Below, piece by piece: positions 16,674 through 24,826 of a DNA stretch of 64,000 nt (positions within the stretch are counted from its first letter, which is position 1; each line of letters begins with the position of its first letter). A model generated the notes under the pieces. It was not told where the DNA came from and made no database searches. It was given only the letters and a program-made list of their open reading frames with translations. Source of the DNA: DASVTR01 sp036382855 (GTDB lineage Bacteria; Acidobacteriota; Blastocatellia; Pyrinomonadales; Pyrinomonadaceae); the NCBI GenBank assembly GCA_036382855.1, contig DASVPO010000012.1, positions 248,001 through 312,000 of the forward strand, in the 5' to 3' direction. Position numbers and translations under genes: made by a program.

Positions 16674-17873
16674 ATGACCGAACACTTAAGCTTGATGATT
16701 GTAGCAGGCGAGCCTTCGGGCGACGCACACGCGGCGGCGCTTGTTCGCGCGCTCAAGATTAAAGCCCCGCAAACACGTTTCGAGTTCTTTGGCGCGACGG
16801 GCGCGTTGATGCGCGAAGCCGGGGTGGAGTCAATCGTTCGCTCCGACGACCTTGCGATTATGGGTATCCTTGAGGTGGCGCGTGTGCTGCCCAAGTTCTG
16901 GCGCGCCTATCAGGCTTTGCAGCGGGCGGCGAAGGAGCGCAGGCCCTGTGCGGTCATGCTGGTTGACTGGCCTGAGTTTAATCTGCGGCTTGCACGGAGG
17001 CTACACCGCGAGGGCCTGCGCATCATCTACTACATCAGCCCGCAACTCTGGGCGTGGCGCTCCTACCGCGTGCGCAGCGTTCGCCGCGACGTTGACCTGC
17101 TGCTCAGCATCCTGCCTTTCGAGCGCGACTGGTACAAAGAGCGCGGCGTCGAGCAAGTCCGCTTCGTGGGCCACCCGCTCGCAGGAGAAGTCAGCTCAAG
17201 CAGCACGCGCGAGGAATTTTGCGCGCGACACAAACTGGATGCGTCGCGCCCGCTCATCGCGCTCCTGCCCGGCAGTCGTCACAAAGAACTCGAACGCATA
17301 CTGCCTCCGATGCTCGATGCTGCCGCCCGTCTATGGCAGTCGCGACCCGGTGCGCAGTTTGTCGTCGCGCTCGCTCCGAACAGGAATTTAACTGAAGCGC
17401 AGGCACACGTTGATGCTGCAAAACGTAGTGGCGTGCGACTGCCGGAAAGCCTGCTGCTCATCCAACATGAGACGCGCGAAGCGCTCGCCGCAGCAGACGC
17501 GGCGGCCGTCGCCAGCGGCACGGCCACGCTCGAAGCCGCGCTGCTCTCAACACCGCTCGTCATCGTTTACAAGGAATCACAGATAAACTGGCACGTCCTC
17601 GGCAGCCTCATCACGGCCGACCATTACGGCCTCGTCAATCTCATTGCGGGCGAAAGATTGGTGACGGAATTAATGCAGAACGACTTGAACGGCGAGCGAT
17701 TGGCCCAGGAGCTAAACGCGCTGCTCGACGACGAGCGCAATCGCGCTCTGCGCCGACGCCTACGCGAAACCACAGCGCTCCTCGGTGCAGGCCAGGCATC
17801 CAGCCGCGCGGCCGACGCCATCCTCAATGCCCTTCGCGATTGGAAAGAAAAGTCTGACGCGCTAAAGCGCTAA
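16674..17873 (+). CDS. lpxB: Lipid-A-disaccharide synthase
   Basis: LpxB joins UDP-diacylglucosamine and lipid X to make the tetra-acylated disaccharide of lipid A, at the inner face of the inner membrane. The sequence shows the family hallmarks: MIVAGEPSGDAHAAAL at the N-terminus, FEFFGATGALMREAGVES, LAIMGILEVARVLPKFWRA, YYISPQLWAWR and FVGHPLAGEV, then LLPGSRHKELERILPPML and ASGTATLEAALLSTPLVIVY. At 399 aa it is slightly longer than the usual 380-390. No Shine-Dalgarno lies before the ATG, while a -10-like box does (see promoter). It converges on lpxD and lpxA, which supply its substrates. Confidence 0.96.
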   Translation: MTEHLSLMIVAGEPSGDAHAAALVRALKIKAPQTRFEFFGATGALMREAGVESIVRSDDLAIMGILEVARVLPKFWRAYQALQRAAKERRPCAVMLVDWPEFNLRLARRLHREGLRIIYYISPQLWAWRSYRVRSVRRDVDLLLSILPFERDWYKERGVEQVRFVGHPLAGEVSSSSTREEFCARHKLDASRPLIALLPGSRHKELERILPPMLDAAARLWQSRPGAQFVVALAPNRNLTEAQAHVDAAKRSGVRLPESLLLIQHETREALAAADAAAVASGTATLEAALLSTPLVIVYKESQINWHVLGSLITADHYGLVNLIAGERLVTELMQNDLNGERLAQELNALLDDERNRALRRRLRETTALLGAGQASSRAADAILNALRDWKEKSDALKR

Positions 17874-17880
17874 CGCACAA

Positions 17881-17983
17881 ACGCGCTGACGCAAAACCAA
17901 TCTCTGCATTGTTCCAGTGTAAACAGGCGACTGACAATCTGCGTCCAGCTTCATTGCGTCAACGCATCTAAGCGTCAGCGCGT
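17881..17983. repeat. 12-bp inverted repeat between the convergent lpxB and lpxD ends
   Basis: ACGCGCTGACGC at 17881-17892 pairs perfectly with its complement at 17972-17983. Related ACGC/GCGCT words extend back into the last lpxB codons (from 17856), and the right arm overlaps the end of lpxD. Both genes stop within or at the edge of the repeat. It may serve as a two-way transcript end, but no U-tract is visible. Confidence 0.5.
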
Positions 17984-19060
17984 CTCTCCGTCTTCCTGCT
18001 GCGAGCTTCCGGCGGCGTTCATCTTCTCTTGTAGTTCTCTCAACTGCTGTCGCAGTTCTTTGAGTTCGGCACGCATCTGCGGCAGGCGATTCATGTGCGC
18101 GTTGAGGCGCTTGTAGTCTTCGAGCGGTTGAACGGGGATGCCCCACCAGACGCCTGCGCGAACGATTTTACCCGGCAGTATGCCCGCCTTCGAGCCGACG
18201 ATAGCACCGCTCTCGACGCGCGCATGGTCGCCCATCCCGACCTGCCCGCCGATAACAGCATCGTCTTCGATGACTGTGCTGCCGCTGATGCCTGTCTGCG
18301 AAGCGATGACGACGCGCTCGCCTATCTCTACGTTGTGCCCAATCTGGACCAGATTATCTATCTTCGTTCCCCGCCCGACGCGCGTGCGACCCAATGCTCC
18401 ACGGTCAACGCACGTCAGAGCGCCAATCTCAACATCATCTTCGATAATGACCGTGCCTGTTTGCGGAAACTTGTGATAGCCCTCTTCGCTTCTGACATAG
18501 CCGAAACCGTCTGCGCCGATGACGACGCCCGCATGAAGAATCACACGGTCGCCTAGTTGCGCGCCATCGTAGAGCACGACGTTCGGATGCAGCACGCAAT
18601 CCAGCCCGATACGAACGTCGTCTCCGACGAACACGCCCGCTAGAATCTGTGTGCCCGCACCAACGCGTGCGCGCTCTCCGATGTGAACGCGCTCGCCAAT
18701 AAATGCGCTCTCGTCAACAGACGCGCTCGCTGCAATGTTGGCTGAAGGATGAAGGCTTGGCTCTCTTCTCTGTGCGGGATGCAGGAGTTTTGCGATGAGT
18801 GCGAAGGCCAACTTCGGACGCGCGACTTCAATTACACACGGCGCGTCAAGCTGCGTGCCCTCAGGCACAATCAGACACGAAGCCTTACTTGCGGCTGCGC
18901 TCTCTAGTAATTTCTGGTCTTCAACGAAAGCAATCTCGCCCTCGCCCGCGCTCTCAAGGCTTGCGACGCTACTAATGCGGACGCGGCCCTCGCCTCTCAA
19001 GCGTCCTCCAACATGAGCGGCCAATTCGGCGACGCTTTTTTCGTTGATGCCTCTGCTCAT
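17975..19060 (-). CDS. lpxD: UDP-3-O-(3-hydroxyacyl)glucosamine N-acyltransferase
   Basis: LpxD adds the second acyl chain in lipid A synthesis. The N-terminal domain (ISSVASLESAGEGEIAFVED) is the uridine-binding lobe. From about residue 95 there are left-handed beta-helix hexapeptide repeats (IGERVHIGERARVGAG and many more), including VIGADGFGYV, which precedes the catalytic histidine region. The C-terminus (about 325-360) is a Leu/Gln-rich helix that can form a coiled coil and has a low-complexity Ser/Gln/Glu tail. The 361-aa length is typical. It starts 4 bases after the lpxA stop, so lpxA-lpxD form an operon. Confidence 0.96.
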   Translation of the reverse strand: MSRGINEKSVAELAAHVGGRLRGEGRVRISSVASLESAGEGEIAFVEDQKLLESAAASKASCLIVPEGTQLDAPCVIEVARPKLAFALIAKLLHPAQRREPSLHPSANIAASASVDESAFIGERVHIGERARVGAGTQILAGVFVGDDVRIGLDCVLHPNVVLYDGAQLGDRVILHAGVVIGADGFGYVRSEEGYHKFPQTGTVIIEDDVEIGALTCVDRGALGRTRVGRGTKIDNLVQIGHNVEIGERVVIASQTGISGSTVIEDDAVIGGQVGMGDHARVESGAIVGSKAGILPGKIVRAGVWWGIPVQPLEDYKRLNAHMNRLPQMRAELKELRQQLRELQEKMNAAGSSQQEDGETR

Positions 19061-19064
19061 AAGG

Positions 19065-19874
19065 TCAGATGGAGATGCTCTCTTCAGTAGTCGCGCGCCG
19101 TGCCTTTCGCTCGCGCGTGAATCCGCGCGGGGAGTTGCGTATAAAGTCTATCAGATGGTTAACGTGCTCATCGCCCAACTGCGACATACGAGCAAGCGCA
19201 TCCGTTAAGGGCAGGCCGGAGCGGAAGAGAAACTGGTAGGCCGCCTTCAACGCGCGTCTCGCGTCTAATGAAAAGCCTGCACGTCGCAGCCCCACCGAAT
19301 TGAGGCCGCGAACGCGCGGCGGATTACCGTCCGTGATGAAGAACGGCAACACGTCCTGCACGATCTTAGATTTCCCTCCGACCATCGCATAGCGCCCCAG
19401 CCGCACGAATTGATGACAGCCGACGTTATTGGAAAGAAAAACGTGGTCTTCGACTTCGATGTGTCCGGCGAGCGCAGCGCCGTTGGCAAAGATGTTATCG
19501 TCGCCAACCACGCAGTTGTGCGCGATGTGCACGCCAATCATCAGAAAATTGCGCGAGCCGACACGCGTCACTTCGCCCTCGCCGCTCGCGCGATGAATAG
19601 TGACATACTCGCGTATTAGGTTATCATCGCCAATAACCAACCCGCTCGCTTCGTCTTTGAACTTAACGTCCTGCGGTTCTCCGCCCAGGACAGCGTGCTC
19701 GTAAATTCGATTACGGCGACCGAGCGAGGTGAATTTTTTGACGACCGCATGAGCGCCGACCTCGCATCCCGGCCCGATGACGGCTTCGTCTTCGACTACA
19801 GCGTAAGGGCCAATGCTCACGCCGCGCGCGATGTGTGCGCGCGGACTCACGATAGCTGTCGGATGAATGTTCAT
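19065..19874 (-). CDS. lpxA: Acyl-ACP--UDP-N-acetylglucosamine O-acyltransferase
   Basis: LpxA performs the first step of lipid A synthesis, acylating UDP-GlcNAc at position 3. The protein from the ATG at 19874 begins MNIHPTAIVSPRAHIARGVS, the normal LpxA start. It has the beta-helix repeats, HIAHNCVVGDDNIFANGAAL (catalytic His region) and FFITDGNPPRVRGLNSVGLRR, diagnostic of LpxA rather than LpxD. The length is 269 aa, against 262 in E. coli. A longer in-frame extension to 19979 is rejected because it precedes the conserved start and reads like non-coding DNA. It lies upstream of lpxD in the same operon. Confidence 0.96.
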   Translation of the reverse strand: MNIHPTAIVSPRAHIARGVSIGPYAVVEDEAVIGPGCEVGAHAVVKKFTSLGRRNRIYEHAVLGGEPQDVKFKDEASGLVIGDDNLIREYVTIHRASGEGEVTRVGSRNFLMIGVHIAHNCVVGDDNIFANGAALAGHIEVEDHVFLSNNVGCHQFVRLGRYAMVGGKSKIVQDVLPFFITDGNPPRVRGLNSVGLRRAGFSLDARRALKAAYQFLFRSGLPLTDALARMSQLGDEHVNHLIDFIRNSPRGFTRERKARRATTEESISI

Positions 19875-19896
19875 AACAGGCTTGGTCGCGGCTTGG

Positions 19897-19925
19897 ATAG
19901 TACAATAACTGAGAGCAGAAGTCAG
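19897..19925 (-). promoter_or_regulatory. Weak promoter candidate of lpxA-lpxD
   Basis: On the minus strand, CTGACT (19920-19925), 17 nt and TACTAT (19897-19902). Each box has four of six consensus bases. The position, about 22 nt before the lpxA start, is reasonable. Confidence 0.3.
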
Positions 19926-20053
19926 AACCCGGAATCCAGCAGCCGGAAGATAAAGAACACGGTCAGAATAGAGAATCACAAAGAGGCCCGCGTTGCAGCC
20001 CTTTCTTCTGAATCGCGGTTTCCGGCCAACGAATTTCTGCCTCTCAACTTCTA

Positions 20054-20088
20054 ATAGCGGCCTTGCCTTTGCCCGGTAATGCCGCTAT
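20054..20088 (+). promoter_or_regulatory. Hairpin in the region upstream of the Tes-like gene
   Basis: A perfect 8-bp inverted repeat ATAGCGGC/GCCGCTAT with a 19-nt loop, 127 bases before the start of the radical SAM gene. No U-tract follows. It could be a leader structure or a relic; its role is unknown. Confidence 0.3.
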
Positions 20089-20214
20089 CATGTCACGTTG
20101 CAAAGCTTTATGTGTATACGTGTGTGCTTTGCCGTTGCCCGACTGGAAAGTCAATTATCTTACTTTTTATAAACCATACGCGGGCCGTCGCGTTCATCTT
20201 AAGGAGAACGATTC

Positions 20215-22188
20215 TTGTTCAGTGATCAATTCCGCAGAGGCGAATCAGAGAAAGGCAAGTTTAGCGGAGTGAAAAGCTCCACGCTGCTCTCAAACCTTTC
20301 GGATGTCGCGTGGAAGGTATTTCAGTCGGTTAATAAACGCTTGCCTGAGGGAGAAGCCATCCGGCCGAAGTGGGCCCCGGGGCCGCTCCTGAAATCCTAC
20401 GAGCGCACGGCTCCGCCGCTCGGCTTTCCGCGCGAGACAGATAGCTTGTGCCCGCGCTGCGTGAAGGAGGTGCGCGAGGCTGTCATCACCGGCCAGACGC
20501 CGCTTGAGACGCTGATGCACCAGCATCCGGGCGAAATCAAGGCGCAAATTCTGGAAGAGAACAATCAGGTCATCATGCGTAAGGTTTGCCCGAAGCACGG
20601 CGAGTTTACGGACGTGATGGCGACCGACCCGAAGTTTCTCGAACGCATCGAATCGCTCTTTTTCGGGCGCGACTTTCGCGCCGCCGAAGACAAGGACGTT
20701 CACCGTCACGGTACATCCAACATCAAGTTTGGGCGCGGCGCTGTCTTGACGGTTGATTTAACGAACCGCTGCAACATGATGTGCAATCCGTGCTTCATGG
20801 ATGCCAATCAGGTCGGCTACGTGCACGAGCCGACGTTTGAAGACACGAAGGCCATTTTAGACCGCGCCGTCTCCTTCAAGCCGCGACGACAAGTCATCAT
20901 TCTCTTCTCCGGCGGCGAGCCGACGCTCTCGCCGTACTATCTGGAGGCCGTCGCCTATGCCAAGAAGATTGGCTTCTATAGAATTCTGGCAGCCACCAAC
21001 GGCATTCGCTTTGCCGAGGATATAGAATTCTGCAAGGCAGCGAAGGCCGCCGGGCAACACGGCGTTTACCTGCAATTCGATGGCGTCTCGGAAGAGAAGA
21101 ATAAGCACAGGGGCGTCGGCAATCTCTTCGATGTCAAGCTGCGCGCGATTGAGAATCTGGCGAGCGTCGGCATCAAGGTGACGCTCGTCACAACCATCGT
21201 CAACACTATCAACAACGACGGCATCGGCCAGATAGTAGAGTTTGCAGCCAAGAACATAGACAAGGTGCAGACCATCGCCTTCCAGCCGGTCTCCTTCACG
21301 GGTCGCGATGAAGACGTGCCCGATGAGGTTCGCATCAAGCAGCGTTACACGCTCGCCGGAATGACGCACGACCTCAAAGATCAACTAAAGGGTCGCCTGC
21401 AACCCCTGCGCGATTGGTTCCCGCTCTCTTCTTATTCTGCCTTCACGAGCGTGATGGATATGCTTCAGGGCGCTGATGCGCCTTGGGGCTGGTCCAGTTG
21501 TAATTGCCATCCGAACTGCGGCATCTTCACGCTGATTGTCGTCAACCGCCAGACGGGCGAGATGACATCGCTCTTCGAGTTCTTCGACTACGAGCAGTTT
21601 ATGAAGGACGTGGCGGTCATAACGGACACGGCACGCGGGAAGAAGCTTTCTTACGCGCAGCTTGCGATGGCGATTATGAGAAACTTCGACGCAAGGCGTG
21701 CGCCCGAAGGATTTCCCATCTCGCAGATCATCAATCTCTTCAAGCCGTCTTCGACCAACTCAAACTCTGACCGCAACGACCGCATGAAGACGCAAGCGCC
21801 GGCAGAGGATGCAAACGACATGTGGCGTGTGCTCTGCGTCGAAGGCATGTGGTTTCAGGACTTATTCAACTACGATTTCCGCCGCACCGAGATGTGCGTT
21901 ATCCCTTACGGCACACAGGAAGGCGAAATCTCCTTCTGTGCTTATAACACGGGCGTCGGCTGGCGGCAGATTATAGAGAACATGCACAAGACCGCTGGCC
22001 TCGCAGAGTGGTATCAGGAGCACGGACGCCACGCAGTCTATGCGAAAGGCAGGAACGTTCCGCTTCAGACACGGAAGCACTCACTGAGCCTGCCCATTAT
22101 CAACGCTATCCTGTCAGAGGATGAAGAGCAAACGCCTTCAACTGTCACGCCCTATCTCGTCGAAGAGACTGAAGAAGCGACGGTTTAA
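20215..22188 (+). CDS. Tes/MJ0619-like radical SAM protein (candidate membrane-spanning lipid synthase), 657 aa
   Basis: The start is TTG at 20215, with AAGGAG at 20201-20206. The architecture matches the archaeal tetraether synthase Tes (COG1964). There is a rubredoxin-like site made of CPRC (79-82) and CPKHGE (125-130); the radical SAM cluster CNMMCNPC (186-193) in VDLTNRCNMMC; SGGEP (232-236); an extra Cys group CNCHPNC (429-435); and a C-terminal FRRTEMCVIPYGTQEGEISF region, also seen in Tes. Tes couples lipid tails between inert methyl carbons to make membrane-spanning lipids. Acidobacteria subdivision 4 are known for iso-diabolic acid type membrane-spanning lipids. Inference: this enzyme makes that tail-to-tail bond. 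Other radical SAM chemistry on lipids is possible. Confidence 0.8.
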   Translation: MFSDQFRRGESEKGKFSGVKSSTLLSNLSDVAWKVFQSVNKRLPEGEAIRPKWAPGPLLKSYERTAPPLGFPRETDSLCPRCVKEVREAVITGQTPLETLMHQHPGEIKAQILEENNQVIMRKVCPKHGEFTDVMATDPKFLERIESLFFGRDFRAAEDKDVHRHGTSNIKFGRGAVLTVDLTNRCNMMCNPCFMDANQVGYVHEPTFEDTKAILDRAVSFKPRRQVIILFSGGEPTLSPYYLEAVAYAKKIGFYRILAATNGIRFAEDIEFCKAAKAAGQHGVYLQFDGVSEEKNKHRGVGNLFDVKLRAIENLASVGIKVTLVTTIVNTINNDGIGQIVEFAAKNIDKVQTIAFQPVSFTGRDEDVPDEVRIKQRYTLAGMTHDLKDQLKGRLQPLRDWFPLSSYSAFTSVMDMLQGADAPWGWSSCNCHPNCGIFTLIVVNRQTGEMTSLFEFFDYEQFMKDVAVITDTARGKKLSYAQLAMAIMRNFDARRAPEGFPISQIINLFKPSSTNSNSDRNDRMKTQAPAEDANDMWRVLCVEGMWFQDLFNYDFRRTEMCVIPYGTQEGEISFCAYNTGVGWRQIIENMHKTAGLAEWYQEHGRHAVYAKGRNVPLQTRKHSLSLPIINAILSEDEEQTPSTVTPYLVEETEEATV

Positions 22189-22220
22189 GAGATAGCTCAG
22201 GCTTGTTCATATTTTTCTTC

Positions 22221-22252
22221 ACAGCGCCATTCGCACAAACGGGTGGCGCTGT
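22221..22252 (+). promoter_or_regulatory. Hairpin after the Tes-like gene
   Basis: A 9-bp stem ACAGCGCCA/TGGCGCTGT with a 14-nt loop, 33 bases after the stop. No run of T follows, so it is a poor intrinsic terminator; it may protect the 3' end or work with Rho. Confidence 0.35.
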
Positions 22253-22374
22253 CGCCCCGGCCCGCACCTAACAGTTCTGGTTTGCTCAACTGCACGTCAG
22301 GGCTTTCACTCTACACACACTCTGGGGTTTGCTCCTCAGACTTTACGCTTGCACCCCTTTAAGGAGAACATCTC

Positions 22375-22950
22375 ATGTCTATCAGTTTTTTATCTTCCCC
22401 CCGCCGAATGGCGCAATCCGTTGCGCTCGGGCTGCTCATCACATTGTTTGCACAGTCCGTCGTCCCTTCCCTTGTTCTGGCCGCGAATGTCAAAACAATA
22501 GCTGCCCCTCAGGCCGAGGAAATCACCATCCCTGACGGCACTGAAATCACAGTCGTCACCACCGAAGAGATTTCCAGCAAGACTGCTGTCGAAGGCGATC
22601 CGCTGACTTTTAAGGTTGAAGACGATGTGAAGGTCAATGGCCGCGTCGTCATCGCCAAAGGCACGCTGGTCAAGGGCGTCGTCTCTAACGCCAAAAAGAG
22701 CGGCCGGATGGGCAAGGCTGGAGCTCTCAGTATTAGAATCGAATCAACCATGACGGTTGACGACCAGAAAATTCGTCTCCGCGCCTCGAAAGGCAAAGAA
22801 GGAGACGATAAGACGGGAACGACTGTCGCGCTCGTTGTCTTGTTTGGCCCTTTGGGTTTCCTGAAGAAAGGCAAGGATGCCAAGATTAAAGAAGGAACTC
22901 AAATCAAGGCATACACAGACGAAGAGAAGAAAATTCAAATGAAGGGTTAA
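22375..22950 (+). CDS. Conserved secreted protein, 191 aa, between two radical SAM genes
   Basis: The ATG is preceded by AAGGAGAACATCTC, a strong ribosome binding site. Residues 1-38 form a signal peptide ending in SLVLAAN. The mature part is a small beta-rich domain with lines such as IPDGTEITVVTTEEISSKTA, GDPLTFKVEDDVKVNGRVVI and LFGPLGFLKKGKDAKIKEGT, rich in Lys, Val and Gly. I recall similar uncharacterised proteins in Acidobacteria but no named domain. The KEEGT/PLGF part is more hydrophobic and could meet the membrane. Being between two radical SAM genes on the same strand, it may be co-regulated with them, though the gaps (186 and 155 bp) leave room for separate promoters. Function unknown. 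Confidence 0.75.
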   Translation: MSISFLSSPRRMAQSVALGLLITLFAQSVVPSLVLAANVKTIAAPQAEEITIPDGTEITVVTTEEISSKTAVEGDPLTFKVEDDVKVNGRVVIAKGTLVKGVVSNAKKSGRMGKAGALSIRIESTMTVDDQKIRLRASKGKEGDDKTGTTVALVVLFGPLGFLKKGKDAKIKEGTQIKAYTDEEKKIQMKG

Positions 22951-23105
22951 GTTGAACTTCGCTTCGAGCGTTGTGCTCTCGCCTCTGCGCTTTTGATTCT
23001 CACATGGCTGTCGTTCATAATGCGCGGGAATCAAAGACGCAGAGGCGAGTCTTTACCGTAGTTGGTATTGATGGCTCGGCCCGTAGTCCTAAAGTTTTGC
23101 AACTT

Positions 23106-24113
23106 ATGAGTGTCACTAAAAAAATCCAACGCCTCGCGCAAGCCACAAAGCTCTTCGTCTTCGGATTGCCGAAATACGCCATCGGCTCGATTGATGTCAC
23201 CAATCGCTGCAACCTTCGCTGCGAGCATTGCTACTTTTTCGCAGAGAGCCACAAGGGCGAAAAGGAACTCTCCGTAGAAGAGTGGGTCGAGAAGTTGGAG
23301 GCGATGAAGGCGGCAGGGCATCCGATGATGCTCTGCACGTGGGTCGGCGGCGAGCCGATGGTGCGGAAGAATCTAATCGAGGTCGGGCGTAAATATTTCC
23401 GTCACAACACCATCGTCACCAACGGCACGATGGAACTTCCAGACTGGGATGATTGCAACTACGTCATCTCGATTGACGGCACGGAAGAGGCTTTCGCGCG
23501 TATGCGTGCACCCGGCATTTATCAGAAAATCAAACAGAATGTCATCAACCATCCTAACCTGAAGATTCAAATCTCCTGCGTCATTACCAGCATCACGAAA
23601 GATTGCATAGAGGATCTGGTTAAAGAGTGGGGGCCGATTGCGCGCGGCGGCGTCATCTTCGATTTCTTCACACCCGTCACCAATCTGGACGAAGCGCTCT
23701 GGCTTGATTGGGAAGAACGCGATGTGATGATTGACCGAATCCTCGAACTCAAGAAAAAATATCCGGGCGTCATCAACATGATGGATTCCACACTTGAGTT
23801 GATGCGCTCAAAGAACGCAAAGCGTGTGACGGATAATTGTCTTTTCAGCAGCAAGGCGTTCACGCTCGGCCCGACCGGCGAGCACAAAGGCAAATGCATG
23901 ATGGGCGATAAGGCCGACTGCGACCGCTGCGGCTGCGTCGTTCCCTTCCACATGGCGACCTTGAGCAGCCGCCGCCTGATGCTCAAGGAAGCGCTCAAAG
24001 CGCCCTTCGCGCCGAAGCGTAAGCACGTTGCCGCCGCCAACGCTCAACAGCCGGTGCAAATAAATTCACGCGCCAACTGGGAAAATTCCGCGCGTCCTGA
24101 CGATGCGTTTTAA
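23106..24113 (+). CDS. Radical SAM protein with C-terminal Cys cluster, 335 aa
   Basis: The radical SAM cluster CNLRCEHC (35-42) follows GSIDVTNR. The second motif is WVGGEPMVRK, and NGTMELPDWDD and SIDGTEEAF mark later strands of the partial TIM barrel. Near the C-terminus there is a second Cys group (CMMGDKADCDRCGC), suggesting an extra iron-sulfur cluster. The frame is open back to 22971, but the ATG at 23106 gives the start expected for a barrel protein (MSVTKKIQRLAQATKLFVFG). No strong ribosome binding site supports either choice. The substrate is unknown. Its place after the Tes-like gene suggests lipid or terpenoid-related work, but this is inference from context only. Confidence 0.78.
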   Translation: MSVTKKIQRLAQATKLFVFGLPKYAIGSIDVTNRCNLRCEHCYFFAESHKGEKELSVEEWVEKLEAMKAAGHPMMLCTWVGGEPMVRKNLIEVGRKYFRHNTIVTNGTMELPDWDDCNYVISIDGTEEAFARMRAPGIYQKIKQNVINHPNLKIQISCVITSITKDCIEDLVKEWGPIARGGVIFDFFTPVTNLDEALWLDWEERDVMIDRILELKKKYPGVINMMDSTLELMRSKNAKRVTDNCLFSSKAFTLGPTGEHKGKCMMGDKADCDRCGCVVPFHMATLSSRRLMLKEALKAPFAPKRKHVAAANAQQPVQINSRANWENSARPDDAF

Positions 24114-24147
24114 GAGGGCTGCCTACAGCCCTACGGATTTTCCCTGC

Positions 24148-24474
24148 TTAGTGGCGCGGAGGCTCATTATCCTCGCCTCCGCTCTGACCGTTAAAGGCTT
24201 GCTGCGGTCGCTGCACTTCGCGTAGTTGTGCAACCGTGTCCCTGATGCGTCCGGCCAGTTGTTCGATAGTGACAACGCGACGACGCGCGCTCTCGCTCAA
24301 CTCTTCGCGCAAAAGCAACTGCGCCTGCCCGAGCACGCCCGTCAAAGGGTTATTAATCTCGTGGCGCACGTGAGCCACGAGGTCTGCAATCTCTGTTAAT
24401 CTGGCTTCCTGCTCAGCTATCAGGGAACGCAGTTGTTGCTCAGTCTGAATGGCCTGCGGCTCATCTCCACTCAT
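24148..24474 (-). CDS. Stand-alone HisKA-like dimerisation protein, 108 aa
   Basis: The small protein has an H-box typical of histidine kinases, HVRHEINNPLTGVLGQAQLL (phospho-acceptor His38), followed by the second helix of a HisKA hairpin (ARRRVVTIEQLAGRIRDTVA). An N-terminal coiled-coil-like helix precedes it. No ATPase (HATPase_c) domain follows: the protein ends about 35 residues later in a Gln/Gly/Pro-rich tail. It could be a phosphotransfer protein, an antagonist of a kinase, or a degenerate gene. The ATG at 24474 overlaps the TGA of an open frame upstream, which I do not consider a gene. It lies convergent to the radical SAM gene ending at 24113. Confidence 0.65.
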   Translation of the reverse strand: MSGDEPQAIQTEQQLRSLIAEQEARLTEIADLVAHVRHEINNPLTGVLGQAQLLLREELSESARRRVVTIEQLAGRIRDTVAQLREVQRPQQAFNGQSGGEDNEPPRH

Positions 24475-24670
24475 TTCGGCTTACCGCACTTTCCGCAAAA
24501 TTTTCTCGTCCGCACAGCCCACAAGAAAGCCTCAGGGCTGCGCTCCGGGCTGACTGATGACAGTCTCGCTCCATTGTGCTCGGAGAGCCTGATATTGAGC
24601 AAGCATAATTTACGCTTTGTCGCTGCCGGGAGGCCGCTCGATAGCGGGGCGCATCTGCCCACCGGGGCGG

Positions 24671-24699
24671 TTGACAACCGCCGCTTTCATCCGTAAATT
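24671..24699 (+). promoter_or_regulatory. Sigma-70 type promoter of tRNA-Gln
   Basis: A perfect -35 TTGACA (24671-24676), a 17-nt spacer and -10 TAAATT (24694-24699). The predicted start point is about 24706, just before the tRNA at 24711. The same boxes precede the MerR gene on the other strand. Confidence 0.85.
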
Positions 24700-24710
24700 C
24701 GTTTCTGCCT

Positions 24711-24781
24711 TCGGGGATCGTCTAATGGTAGGACATCTGACTCTGGATCAGAGAATTGGGGTTCGAATCCCTGTCCCCGAG
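24711..24781 (+). tRNA. tRNA-Gln (anticodon CUG)
   Basis: A full cloverleaf can be drawn: acceptor TCGGGGA/TCCCCGA, D arm GTC/GAC with loop TAATGGTAG, anticodon stem TCTGA/TCAGA with loop CTCTGGA (anticodon CTG), T arm with loop TTCGAAT, and discriminator G. CCA is not encoded. The CUG anticodon reads the glutamine codon CAG. Confidence 0.95.
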
Positions 24782-24789
24782 TTAATAGA

Positions 24790-24826
24790 AGAGTCAGGAG
24801 CGGGCGCAATGGCCTCTCCTGACTCT
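24790..24826 (+). terminator. Rho-independent terminator of tRNA-Gln
   Basis: A perfect 11-bp stem AGAGTCAGGAG/CTCCTGACTCT with a 15-nt loop, followed by TTTATTTTA. It begins 9 bases after the tRNA. Confidence 0.92.

Noticed and set aside
19875..19979. N-terminal extension of LpxA by 35 residues.
   Set aside because: The family start is MNIHPTAIVSP; the extra codons read like intergenic DNA and cross a promoter candidate.
24471..24677. Open frame of 68 codons on the minus strand ending RKFCGKCGKPK, overlapping the HisKA-like start by ATGA.
   Set aside because: The CxxC at its end looks like a zinc ribbon, but the rest is not protein-like, there is no ribosome site, and a ribbon start would be expected at the N-terminus. 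Kept as a note only.
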